From Bacteroidia bacterium (GTDB taxonomy: Bacteria > Bacteroidota > Bacteroidia > Flavobacteriales > Flavobacteriaceae): a stretch of DNA of 64,000 bases. The translations under genes and the position numbers were made by a program. The stretch is taken from NCBI GenBank assembly GCA_030427585.1, contig JAUIBW010000014.1, forward strand, positions 1 to 64,000, written 5' to 3'. The notes beneath the pieces were generated by a model. The model searched no databases, was not told where the DNA came from, and was given only the letters and a program-made list of their open reading frames with translations. The number at the start of each line of letters is the position of its first letter. The stretch's first letter is position 1. Positions 16,102-24,207 of the stretch are shown here, one piece after another.

Positions 16102-16974
16102 TTAATTCTGATTTATTTGCCTAAGTAATTTACAAATAGTATTGTTGATTGGTGTTGCAATTTTATTTCGCAAAGCTACCTTTTCTATTGCCCCGTTTTT
16201 TGCATTAACTTCTATGATGTTTCCGGTTAACCGATCAGATAACATCGAGCTCCCTTTTGTTTTTGAGTAAGTCGTTATTTTATGTAATATTTCAGACTCG
16301 AAACTATTCTTGATTATAGCTCCGTCTGATTTTGCTACTTCGATTCCTTCCCTCAATACATTTTTTAAGAGATCAACTACTTCCTGGTTTTCGAAAACAG
16401 AGCATGTTCTTCCGGTTAGACATAGTATGGATCCCAGTGCGGAACTTTCTATTAATTTTTTCCAATTTTCAGTTTTGTAATCTGGTACTTCTATTATTTG
16501 TATATCATTTTTGACAAAAAGCGTTCTGAATTGTTTTGCTAACTCGCTTTTTTGGACTTTGAGTATTGGTTTTGAGAATTGTAGGTAATACTCATCTTCA
16601 ATAGGTTGTGTTGGGCAATCAATCATACATTCCAAAATATTTTCATCTTTGGTAAAAGACATGATAGGTGCTTTTAATTCTATACCATTTCTTATCACAA
16701 CAACTTTGATATGTACTCCAATTAATTGAGCCAGTTGTTCTTTAGCTGCTTCAAAATGATATTCTTTTAGACATATTATTAACCAATCAAGTTCCTCTGA
16801 CCTTTCTTTTTCAGAAGTAATGGGTATTTCTATTTTTTCATCCTGAAACTGTACTTTAATTTTTGATTTAGGGGTTTTGGTGTAATAGAAGATTTCATTT
16901 TCAGGATGTGCCACTAATATTCGTGACATTACAGAACCTATTGCCCCCAAACCTAATACTCCGATTCTTTTCAT
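16102..16974 (-). CDS. Ketopantoate reductase-like protein (ApbA/PanE family)
   Basis: A 290-aa protein with an N-terminal Rossmann motif (GVLGLGAIGSVMSRIL), an IRNGIE stretch in place of the PanE N-G-L/N motif, and a C-terminal helical domain (ENWKKLIESSALGSI) like the PanE K-N pocket. PanE reduces 2-dehydropantoate in pantothenate synthesis; related proteins reduce other 2-oxoacids or act on opine-like substrates. I start at the ATG at 16974; an in-frame TTG at 16989 would add five residues. The coupling to a ureohydrolase suggests a role outside pantothenate synthesis. Confidence 0.7.
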   Translation of the reverse strand: MKRIGVLGLGAIGSVMSRILVAHPENEIFYYTKTPKSKIKVQFQDEKIEIPITSEKERSEELDWLIICLKEYHFEAAKEQLAQLIGVHIKVVVIRNGIELKAPIMSFTKDENILECMIDCPTQPIEDEYYLQFSKPILKVQKSELAKQFRTLFVKNDIQIIEVPDYKTENWKKLIESSALGSILCLTGRTCSVFENQEVVDLLKNVLREGIEVAKSDGAIIKNSFESEILHKITTYSKTKGSSMLSDRLTGNIIEVNAKNGAIEKVALRNKIATPINNTICKLLRQINQN

Positions 16975-17037
16975 ATATTCTTTTTGCAAGATGCTATGTT
17001 GACATGAAAGATACTCATGCGTTTATATAATATGATT

Positions 17038-17850
17038 TTAATATTCATAAAATTCTTTTATCGTAAAATCATCTGCATTTTGTTTTGGTCTAAGTAGTGC
17101 ATTTAGATAGTATCTGTGAAAATAACCGTTTAACACTACAATTCTTTGATCTTTATATTCTTTTGTGAAATGAAGAATATTTTTTGACATTGTTTTATTC
17201 CTAAGCTGCCAAAAATCGGATGCACGTTTATAACCTTCGAGGTAGCTAATGCTATCTCCATCTGCTTTTTTATGATATGTAGTTTTAAAAGCAGGGATAT
17301 TTGCCATTATTTCCCCCAGCTTTTGATATTGAAAATCCTGTCTTATGCTTGATACACTATCAGTTTTTGAGTTATTAAATGCTTTTGGACCCAAATAGGC
17401 AAAAGAATTTAAGGTATCGTTTATTGCCAGAAATTCTTTGTAAACCTTTTCTTCTTGCGGATTAAGCCCTCCATTTTCATATAGACTGTCGAGCATTTTA
17501 AAAGCTTTATTATCAGTTGGTCTGGAACCTATTTTGATTCTATGCTCGTTTCGCCCTGTAAAATCATATGGTCTGACCTTTACATCAAAAGTGTTCATGT
17601 ATTTTATTGTAGCAATATTCTCATTACTATCCCAGGCCTTTTTGAATTTAAAATCTGTCGTAAAAAAAGAAGAATCACATTCATATAGGATAAGATCGGG
17701 TTTTATTTTGACCAAAATGGTATATAAACTATCCGAATTAAAATTTTCTACAGGTTGATGAACGGTTCCCAAAAGAATTAACTCTGTATTTTTCTTACTA
17801 CAAGATAATATCATAAAACAGCTAAGAAGGAGAATAATATTTTTGTTCAT
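17038..17850 (-). CDS. Lipoprotein, DUF5694/TraB-like
   Basis: A 270-aa protein with a lipoprotein signal (LLSCFMILSC). The start of the mature part, LILLGTVHQPVENFNSDSL, and KPDLILYECDSSFF resemble the TraB/GumN-like group, where a GTxH motif and a later glutamate are thought to be part of a metalloprotease-like site. The tail IVVLNGYFHRYYLN also fits. It is monocistronic by spacing. The activity of these proteins is not established. Confidence 0.65.
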   Translation of the reverse strand: MNKNIILLLSCFMILSCSKKNTELILLGTVHQPVENFNSDSLYTILVKIKPDLILYECDSSFFTTDFKFKKAWDSNENIATIKYMNTFDVKVRPYDFTGRNEHRIKIGSRPTDNKAFKMLDSLYENGGLNPQEEKVYKEFLAINDTLNSFAYLGPKAFNNSKTDSVSSIRQDFQYQKLGEIMANIPAFKTTYHKKADGDSISYLEGYKRASDFWQLRNKTMSKNILHFTKEYKDQRIVVLNGYFHRYYLNALLRPKQNADDFTIKEFYEY

Positions 17851-17959
17851 ACAGTTTTTTTATTTTAGATAGCGACCAATGATTAATTATAGACACCAAT
17901 GTAATTATAATTTTTAAGTATTGTGAATATGGCCAAGAGAATTGTATATACCAAGAAAT

Positions 17960-17992
17960 AAAACAAGTAGCACATAAAGCACTACTTGTTTT
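17960..17992. terminator. Hairpin terminator in the 17851-18169 gap
   Basis: AAAACAAGTAG and CTACTTGTTTT form an 11-bp stem around CACATAAAGCA. It is symmetric; on the minus strand it would end the transcript of the sigma/membrane-protein operon (stop at 18170). Nothing else was seen in the gap. Confidence 0.7.
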
Positions 17993-18169
17993 AAAATATA
18001 CTAATGTTCGTTTGATTGATGATAATTAATTTAAAGAAGTAAATAAATAACTATATTCTTTAAAAAAAGAAGATACTAAAGAAGATCCTCTTTTCTAAAG
18101 ATACTATGGTTTAGCGATTGTTACAGTTTTGCACTTTTAAATTGAAATAAAAGTTAAACAAGGAAGATT

Positions 18170-18775
18170 TTACATTTCATTTTCCTCAATAATTTTATTT
18201 TTTAGCTTGATGATTTCTAAAAGCATTCGTATTTCTTTTTGAATACTGCTTCTAACGAACTTAATAAAGATAATAGCACCAATAACATAAGAAACATCTA
18301 TCAATACCATTTGCCATGTAGTAAAGTATAAACTAAACTCTGGAGTGATCATGTAAAAACCAATCGTGTACAATGCAATAATGGTTATAGTGACTGGTCC
18401 ATGAATACGTTTTCTAAACTTATAAAAAGCTATTGTATTGTTGGTTGTTTTTAATACATCATCTACGACATCAATTTTTTTTGATTTTAGAACACTACCG
18501 CATTCGATTAGTATTCGTAGCAATAATCCTCCTATCATTAAAGCTACTCCGATTCTACTTACTATTTCTTTTACCGGAGCGACATAGTAGAAAAAGGCAG
18601 ATATTCCTATTAAGGTGATTGATAGTATTATGATATTTCCATAGTGAAAACGGATATTAGAATTTTTCTTCGATGAAATAGAAGATAGTGTGTCTTCTCG
18701 TATTTCAGAATTACTTTCGATATCTTTTCTGTTTTTTTGCCACTTACGTTGCAATTCATCAAATTCATTACTCAT
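18170..18775 (-). CDS. Membrane protein, probable partner of the ECF sigma factor
   Basis: A 201-aa protein with a cytoplasmic N-terminus of ~45 residues (MSNEFDELQRKWQKNRKD), then four hydrophobic segments (about 45-65, 72-92, 125-145 and 152-172), and a charged C-terminal helix. Its start overlaps the sigma gene by 8 bases. The place after a sigma gene and the charged N-terminal tail suit an anti-sigma factor, but no ZAS or RskA-type domain is recognised. It is likely in the inner membrane. Confidence 0.6.
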   Translation of the reverse strand: MSNEFDELQRKWQKNRKDIESNSEIREDTLSSISSKKNSNIRFHYGNIIILSITLIGISAFFYYVAPVKEIVSRIGVALMIGGLLLRILIECGSVLKSKKIDVVDDVLKTTNNTIAFYKFRKRIHGPVTITIIALYTIGFYMITPEFSLYFTTWQMVLIDVSYVIGAIIFIKFVRSSIQKEIRMLLEIIKLKNKIIEENEM

Positions 18776-19262
18776 GATCTAGTATTTTTTTAAGTCGTTT
18801 CTTTATTCTGTGAATTTTTACCCTAACATTGGTAGGTTTAATACCCAAAACATGGGATATAGTTTCGTAGTCCTGACCTTCTAAAACCATCATAATAATT
18901 AATCTATCTAATTCTTCTAACTGGCCTATGGCTACATATAATCCTTGTTCTTGATCTGTTTCCTGGTACTGTGATTCATCAACCAGTACATGCTCTATTT
19001 TTTCAAAGGATAATCTATTTTTCTTTTTTTCCTTTCTGATATATTGCAGGCATGTATTTACTGTAATTCTATATACCCAGGTTTTATGAGTGGATTGTCC
19101 TTTAAAGTTTTCAAGGGCATTCCAGATGTTAATGAATACTTCTTGAGAAAGATCATTAGCCAGATCTATATCTCCTTTCATAAAACCGAGACACATTTGC
19201 TGAACCATAGGGTAACACTGGCGATATACAGTCTCAAAAAGCTGTTGGTTCTTCTTACTCAT
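18768..19262 (-). CDS. ECF-type RNA polymerase sigma factor
   Basis: A 164-aa sigma-70 family protein. Region 2 is seen at ~10-75 (DIDLANDLSQEVFINIWNAL, TWVYRITVNTCLQYIRK) and region 4 at ~105-160 (LEELDRLIIMMVLEGQDYET and the helix-turn-helix HVLGIKPTNVRVKIHRIKKR). It overlaps the hydrolase gene upstream and the membrane-protein gene downstream by 8 bases each, so the three are one translational unit. A hydrolase as first gene of a sigma operon is unusual. Confidence 0.9.
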   Translation of the reverse strand: MSKKNQQLFETVYRQCYPMVQQMCLGFMKGDIDLANDLSQEVFINIWNALENFKGQSTHKTWVYRITVNTCLQYIRKEKKKNRLSFEKIEHVLVDESQYQETDQEQGLYVAIGQLEELDRLIIMMVLEGQDYETISHVLGIKPTNVRVKIHRIKKRLKKILDHE

Positions 19263-20094
19263 TTGCCAGGAAAGCGTTTACTTTTGTATACAACCATTCG
19301 GGTTGATCAAACATTATAAAATGTTTACTGCCTGAAGCTATTTCTATAGATTTGTTTGATAAAGTAGCATATTGTTTTTCATAATTAGACTTTGCAATTT
19401 CTACAGAAGGAAACGATGCTCCCAGGATTAAAGTTTTTGCAGTTACTTTGTTTAGAATTTTTCTTAAATCAAGCTTCAATAAATCGGTATATCCATATAC
19501 ATAAGTTTCGCGATCAGCTTCTATAATCCAATTGATCAAAACATCTATTTTATCTTTGTTATTTGTCATGTTTTGTGCCATCATGGTAGCGGTTTGTTTA
19601 AACTGTGCATCTTCCATTTGTAACATTTGGTTGTTATAAGGACTATCATATTGCAGTTGACTTTCTGGTACCCCAGGCATCATTAATTCTCGCATACACG
19701 GGATAGCGTCTACAATAATTAATCTGGTAATAGTATCAGGCAGTGCAGCAGCAAGATCAATGGCTAGGTTTCCTCCCATACTATGTCCAATAATGGTTAC
19801 TTTAGTAAGATTCTTATCTTTAATATAGGCGATCAATTCTTTTTTAATAGTATCATACCATGGCATCTCAATAGGTGGGTTGCCATTAAAACCAGCATAC
19901 GAAATAAGATGAGCTTCGTTTTTTGTAGTTAAGTGCTCAACTGTTTCGTTCCATATCGATCCTGGAGTGGTAAAGCCAGGCAAAAATAACACAGGCTTTC
20001 CTTGTCCAACTATTTCGGTGGTAATAGCCGATGTTTGACTAAATCCCAGGTTAAAGATAACTAATGCAAAAAGGGTAATTCTAAATGTTTTCAT
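19255..20094 (-). CDS. Secreted alpha/beta hydrolase
   Basis: A 279-aa protein with a signal peptide (ALVIFNLGFSQ) and the alpha/beta hydrolase fold: LFLPGFTTPGSIW (oxyanion-hole region), GHSMGGNLAI (nucleophile elbow serine), and a late SGSKHFIMFDQPEW that supplies the catalytic histidine. The substrate is unknown (ester, lactone or amide). It is the first gene of the operon with the ECF sigma factor and its membrane partner. It may produce or destroy a signal sensed by that pair, which is inference. Confidence 0.8.
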   Translation of the reverse strand: MKTFRITLFALVIFNLGFSQTSAITTEIVGQGKPVLFLPGFTTPGSIWNETVEHLTTKNEAHLISYAGFNGNPPIEMPWYDTIKKELIAYIKDKNLTKVTIIGHSMGGNLAIDLAAALPDTITRLIIVDAIPCMRELMMPGVPESQLQYDSPYNNQMLQMEDAQFKQTATMMAQNMTNNKDKIDVLINWIIEADRETYVYGYTDLLKLDLRKILNKVTAKTLILGASFPSVEIAKSNYEKQYATLSNKSIEIASGSKHFIMFDQPEWLYTKVNAFLANE

Positions 20095-20259
20095 GTCTCT
20101 ATTTTTATTGTATTTCTATTTAATTTTTCCCTTTGATGCAGAAAGTTGTGGATTGTTACACCGGGGATAAAAAATAGAAGCAAATAAAAAAGCTCTGCTA
20201 GCATCTGCTTAATAGCAGGCTATTAAAAGTGTATAGCGCTAGCTTATGATAAATGGAGA

Positions 20260-20715
20260 CTAATGTTTGGAGGAATCGTTAAATTGCCAAAGAACATTTA
20301 CAATTTTCCATGTACCATTTATTTTTGCAATATGCATATAGTCAATCCATTCATCTGCAATAAGTTTTACAGAAGCCGTTTTATCATAAATATCTAATAT
20401 GATGACCTCTTTTTTTGGGTTTACAGGAAACTTATCTCCATTACTGTTGTAGAACTCCGAGAGGATTATCATAAAATCCGTAAACGTTTCTCGAAGATAT
20501 TCTTTGTTTGTCGCTTTATTTTTCCAAAAAGTCCTCTTTACCATTCTGGGATGGGCAGCACGTTCAAATTGTTTAGGGTTTACATTGTGTTGCGCTTCGA
20601 GATAATCAAGGGCTACTTGTTTGATAGCCAAAGAATCCTGTTGGGATTGTGCATTTGTTCGATACGCCAATACACTAATACCAGATACCAAAGCAATTTT
20701 AAGTATATATTTCAT
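20260..20715 (-). CDS. Secreted NTF2-like protein (putative lumazine-binding type)
   Basis: A 151-aa protein with a signal peptide ending in TNAQS and an NTF2-like domain: VALDYLEAQHNVNPKQFERA, HPRMVKRTFW, ASVKLIADEWIDYMHIAKIN and GTWKIVNVLWQ. This matches the group annotated as putative lumazine-binding, common in Bacteroidota next to hydrolases; the true ligand is unknown. It lies 165 bases upstream of the alpha/beta hydrolase gene on the same strand and may be co-expressed. Confidence 0.75.
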   Translation of the reverse strand: MKYILKIALVSGISVLAYRTNAQSQQDSLAIKQVALDYLEAQHNVNPKQFERAAHPRMVKRTFWKNKATNKEYLRETFTDFMIILSEFYNSNGDKFPVNPKKEVIILDIYDKTASVKLIADEWIDYMHIAKINGTWKIVNVLWQFNDSSKH

Positions 20716-20812
20716 GATAGAGGCCTTAATATTTTACTCCTAAAAGTATAAGATATCTAATAATTAAGTTTGAAAATTTTCTTAAATATTTATGCACTAT
20801 TGCATATTATTT

Positions 20813-21919
20813 TTATTGCTGTGAGGTAAAATATCCTTTTGGTGAGGTTCCCATCAATTTTTTGAAAGATTTATTAAATGTAGTTTTAGAATTAAAACCA
20901 GCTTCCTGAGCCAGTCCAAAAAAGGTTAAGTTTTTTGCTTTATCTGTTTGTGTTAATTCTACAAATTCTTTAATTCGATGATAATTAATATACTCAAAGA
21001 AGTTCATGCCAATATTTTCGTTCAATAATCGAGCTATTTCGGGGCTACTTACTCCCAGCATATCAGCAAGCTCTGCTTTTAATAATTTTCTATTGAGATA
21101 CGGTTTTTTCTCTATCATTAACCGATCTAATTTGGCTTGCAACTGATCAAGATCTGATTTAGATAATTTGGATTGCGCATACTTTTTTTGAACCTGAGCA
21201 GGGACAATTTTAAATAAATCAGGGGAAATCATACCGTAATAAGCGATAAAAAGAATGATTAATGCAATACTTAACCAAATTGTCTCTCTTGCTTTTCTTT
21301 CTATCATTTCGAATCCAAAAATACTAATGAAATACACGATTCCCCAAGATAGCAGACAAATGCCAATTGCAATTAGGAAATTAAGAAAAAACTGTGTTTT
21401 TACAGTATAGCTTAATTCATTACGTAACTCTTTTCTGAAAGAAAGAAATAATTGTAGGCTCATTATCCAATATGTAATATTGAAAAGTAACCCTATGCCT
21501 ATAAAAATAGTTATGGTACGAAATAGTTCTCCGCTTTTAATTCTTGCTCCAATAACTTCGTCTGTAGGAAGCATAAACATAAAAACAACAAAAATGATAT
21601 AGAAAAACCCGGGAAGGTAGTGTAACAAATCCTGGTACGAAAAACGTTTTTGTAATAAAGAAGATTTGGTAAACAAGTAAATTGTAGATCCAAATAAAAG
21701 TGTTGCAAACTCTGAAAAGGCAATCAACCGGAAGTTTTTACCAAAGATATCTGATATATAAAGGACTCGACCCGATAGGCCAATCATAAGAACCAGAACC
21801 AAAAAAGCGATATATCCATTGATGTTTTTTCTGTTTTTTGGCGAAAAAAGGTAAATACATAGTAAAAATAAACTCTGGAAATACCCAAAATATACGAGTT
21901 GATTTAAAAGTGTTTGCAT
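20813..21919 (-). CDS. AraC-family regulator with membrane-spanning sensor part
   Basis: A 368-aa protein. The first ~220 residues hold about seven hydrophobic segments (YFGYFQSLFLLCIYLF, GYIAFLVLVLMIGLSG, FYIIFVVFMFMLP and others). The C-terminal ~100 residues are an AraC-type double helix-turn-helix (LKAELADMLGVSSPEIARLL, and FGLAQEAGFNSKTTFNKSFK with MGTSPKGYF). Such membrane AraC proteins are frequent in Flavobacteriia. The target is unknown; the nearest candidates are the gene at 22082-22783 or the hydrolase operon. A palindromic repeat lies just upstream. Confidence 0.85.
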   Translation of the reverse strand: MQTLLNQLVYFGYFQSLFLLCIYLFSPKNRKNINGYIAFLVLVLMIGLSGRVLYISDIFGKNFRLIAFSEFATLLFGSTIYLFTKSSLLQKRFSYQDLLHYLPGFFYIIFVVFMFMLPTDEVIGARIKSGELFRTITIFIGIGLLFNITYWIMSLQLFLSFRKELRNELSYTVKTQFFLNFLIAIGICLLSWGIVYFISIFGFEMIERKARETIWLSIALIILFIAYYGMISPDLFKIVPAQVQKKYAQSKLSKSDLDQLQAKLDRLMIEKKPYLNRKLLKAELADMLGVSSPEIARLLNENIGMNFFEYINYHRIKEFVELTQTDKAKNLTFFGLAQEAGFNSKTTFNKSFKKLMGTSPKGYFTSQQ

Positions 21920-21930
21920 ATTGATATGTT

Positions 21931-22063
21931 AGAGGTTGTCTAAAAAGTATATCCGGTGTCATATTGAGCCTGTCGAAATATTTTTATTGTATTGATAATC
22001 AATATAGGTTTCGACAAGCTCAACCTGACAAATCAAAATGTAATGACTTTTTATACAGCCTCT
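21931..22063. repeat. Nested palindromic intergenic element
   Basis: Outer arms AGAGGTTGTCTAAAAAGT (21931-21948) and ACTTTTTATACAGCCTCT (22046-22063) pair with two mismatches. Inside are TGTCATATTGAGCCTGTCGA (from 21957) and TTTCGACAAGCTCAACCTGA (from 22009), again inverted. It is a REP/MITE-like unit; the element at 8823-8922 has a similar layout and the inner sequence recurs inside purL (56167-56189). Confidence 0.75.
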
Positions 22064-22081
22064 TTTATAGGTCTAAAATAG

Positions 22082-22783
22082 TTACTTAATCTGAAACTGG
22101 TTCACATGTTTCACTGAACTATGATCCATTTTTAGATTTTCTTTATAAAATTGCTCAAAAGCAGCTTTGTTTTTCCAGGTGGTAATGACCAAATAATCTG
22201 GATTATAGTGATATCCAAAAGGAGATGCACCTTCTGTAAACTCAACTTGTGTTTGACCACCCGCCTTTTTCATTTTTTGCATCCATCTTTGTTTGAATTT
22301 TTGAAAAGAAGATTTGTCTTTATACCAATACGCAGTAACAATATTAAATTTTTCAGGATTAATACTAAAAGAAAGATCTTCTTTTAATTCGTAATAAGTA
22401 AGACCAAATGTAGACCAGATATTTCTTCTTTCTTCATGAAAATCAGGCATTGTTTTTTGAATATCCTGTAAGAATTTTTCTCGCCCGTTTAGGGTATCCC
22501 AATACCCCAAAATCATACTTTCGGGATGATAATTACCTTGAGTCGGGCTTCCTTTTATGGCAACACCAGGTAAACGATGGTATCCCATTTTTTCGGCAAC
22601 AGGAAATGCGGTTTTAAAGTAATTCTGTAGTTTTTGTTTAGTGTCGGGTTTGGTGTTTATAAAAATAATATCAAATACATGCCCTTTTTTTAAGGTATAT
22701 GTTTTTGTCTTTGATTGTGCATTCAGGGACGTAAAATTAACAGTGAAAAAGAGTGTTAATAATGAGATTTTTAAAAGCTTCAT
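22082..22783 (-). CDS. Secreted protein with dimeric alpha/beta-barrel-like repeats
   Basis: A 233-aa protein with a signal peptide (TVNFTSLNAQS). The mature part seems to contain two similar halves: HVFDIIFINTKPDTKQKLQN with MILGYWDTLNGREKFL, and FNIVTAYWYKDKSSFQKFKQ with YLVITTWKNKAAFEQF. This resembles the NIPSNAP/ABM type of dimeric alpha+beta barrel. No active site is assigned. It is monocistronic. A -7-like box (TACATTTG on the minus strand, 22823-22830) lies ~40 bases upstream. Confidence 0.55.
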   Translation of the reverse strand: MKLLKISLLTLFFTVNFTSLNAQSKTKTYTLKKGHVFDIIFINTKPDTKQKLQNYFKTAFPVAEKMGYHRLPGVAIKGSPTQGNYHPESMILGYWDTLNGREKFLQDIQKTMPDFHEERRNIWSTFGLTYYELKEDLSFSINPEKFNIVTAYWYKDKSSFQKFKQRWMQKMKKAGGQTQVEFTEGASPFGYHYNPDYLVITTWKNKAAFEQFYKENLKMDHSSVKHVNQFQIK

Positions 22784-22862
22784 ATCATTCTTCAGTTTTA
22801 ATTAATGAATTTTTTTACAAGACAAATGTATAGGCTATCGTCTGGGAAATGAAGAATAATAA

Positions 22863-23103
22863 GGGAAAAAAGGGACATATACCGTATGTGTACTTTTATT
22901 TGAGGGTGAAATTGCGAAAACTGGTAGTGCAGAGATGATCCAATTAAAATCTATGAACTCTAAGTACGAACGAAGTACGTGTTTAATTGGTATTCGTTTT
23001 GTTATTGACTTAAGAGAAAATGAGGATAGCGATACCTATTGCAATACTACAGCTTATTATTAAGATCCTCATTTTTTACTTTTTTGACCTTTATAACATT
23101 TAA
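22863..23103 (+). other. Possible mini-genes or structured RNA in the 22784-23165 gap
   Basis: Two overlapping small frames are visible. 22863-23063 is open for 66 codons, with an ATG at 22935 giving 42 aa (MIQLKSMNSKYERS...). 23020-23103 encodes 27 aa of hydrophobic sequence (MRIAIPIAILQLIIKILIFY...). CCAATTAAA (22940-22948) pairs with TTTAATTGG (22982-22990), and AAATGAGGAT with ATCCTCATTT (23018-23027 and about 23064-23073). The hydrophobic peptide resembles small membrane peptides or type I toxins. I cannot tell which, if any, is expressed. Confidence 0.25.
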
Positions 23104-23165
23104 TATATTAAAATCAGTTTTTCTGGTTTTAGCTTACTTTTTAAGGAGTATTTTTACATTACTTA

Positions 23166-23687
23166 TCACTTAGAAATAGAAAAAATAATATTATCCGGGT
23201 TATCACTATCTATTCTATCTTCAATATGATTGAAATTATTTCTTATGAGTAGTTTCTTTGAAGGCTCATTGTTTTTATGTGTAAACGCTTCTATACGATC
23301 TAATTCCAAAGTTTTAAATCCATAATTCAGGATACTTATCAGCGCCTCATTCATGATTCCTTGTTTATAAAAATCAGGATGTAAATCGTAGCCTACTTCT
23401 GCTATTTTTTTGTCTTCAGAGAAATTCCACAGACAGATAGTACCAATAAGTTCTGGATGATCTTTTACCGTTATTCCCCAAAATAACCAATCTTGCTGAT
23501 CAATACCTTTATTAATTTTATTGATGAAATTAATTGCTTCTTCGGTTGTGTCTGTTTTAGGTCTTTTTACATAGGTGTTAACGATTTCATTAGATCGTAA
23601 AAAGAGAATCACTTGATCATCAGTTTCTTTTAATTGTCTTAAAAATAACCTTTCGGTTTGAAGTTCTGGCAAAGAGGTAATTTTCAT
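23166..23687 (-). CDS. GNAT-family N-acetyltransferase (RimJ/RimL type)
   Basis: A 173-aa protein of the RimJ/RimL-like group: TERLFLRQLKETDDQVILFL at the start, the acetyl-CoA loop region EVGYDLHPDFYKQGIMNEAL (the usual Q/R-x-x-G-x-G is degenerate here), and the closing IEAFTHKNNEPSKKLLIRNN. It transfers acetyl from acetyl-CoA to an amine, either a protein N-terminus or a small molecule. Monocistronic by spacing; a terminator lies between it and the precursor-peptide gene. Confidence 0.85.
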   Translation of the reverse strand: MKITSLPELQTERLFLRQLKETDDQVILFLRSNEIVNTYVKRPKTDTTEEAINFINKINKGIDQQDWLFWGITVKDHPELIGTICLWNFSEDKKIAEVGYDLHPDFYKQGIMNEALISILNYGFKTLELDRIEAFTHKNNEPSKKLLIRNNFNHIEDRIDSDNPDNIIFSISK

Positions 23688-23786
23688 TATTCAAGATTCT
23701 TTTTTGAGCCTAATGTATTCAAAAAGAATTATATTCTTATATACATTTAAAATTATTGGCAATTATTTTTAACTATATACTATATA

Positions 23787-23820
23787 AAAACAGCCAAAAA
23801 TTTAAACCTTTGGCTGTTTT
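23787..23820 (-). terminator. Rho-independent terminator of the precursor-peptide gene
   Basis: AAAACAGCCAAA and TTTGGCTGTTTT form a 12-bp stem 26 bases after the stop of the small gene at 23846; on the minus strand it is followed by a run of T. This makes the small gene a separate transcript. Confidence 0.85.
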
Positions 23821-23845
23821 GTAGCTTTAGAAATAGCTTATCTAT

Positions 23846-24019
23846 TTAACAATCATTTCTATGCGAAATACACGTTCCTGTTGCACAAGCAAAGTTGCAA
23901 TTTGGAGCAATGCTAGAATCACAATCACCTGTGCCAGTGCCTCCTTTAATTTTTTGCGCACTAAACTTAGAAATCGTGTTTTTGTTGAGCTTGAGTTTTT
24001 TTAACTGCTTTTTTTTCAT
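23846..24019 (-). CDS. Lanthipeptide-type RiPP precursor peptide
   Basis: A 57-aa peptide. The leader MKKKQLKKLKLNKNTISKF ending in KIKGG matches the class I lanthipeptide / GG-type natural-product leaders of Bacteroidota: a lysine-rich start, LKLNKxTISxL-like core, and a double glycine at 26-27 as cleavage site. The ~30-residue core has five cysteines (C33, C41, C45, C50, C57) and several Ser/Thr (TGTG, SS, T, T, S) that could be dehydrated and cross-linked. No LanB/LanC, radical SAM enzyme, or peptidase-containing ABC transporter gene is within the window; modification would have to come from elsewhere. It is followed by its own strong terminator. It was found by reading the 520-base gap between the GNAT and TauE/SafE genes. 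Confidence 0.8.
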   Translation of the reverse strand: MKKKQLKKLKLNKNTISKFSAQKIKGGTGTGDCDSSIAPNCNFACATGTCISHRNDC

Positions 24020-24207
24020 GATATATATTTAATTTGATTAACTATCTAAATGTATCAAATTAGCAGTGTTATTTTTTAGCAATCGCATTAATTAACTAAA
24101 AATTTAACTATGACAGGCATTAACTTATTCAGTAAAATAGTTGTTATATGAAGTTTTTACCCAATGTATTTAATGATAATAATCCCCGGTTTTTATATCA
24201 CTGGTAA

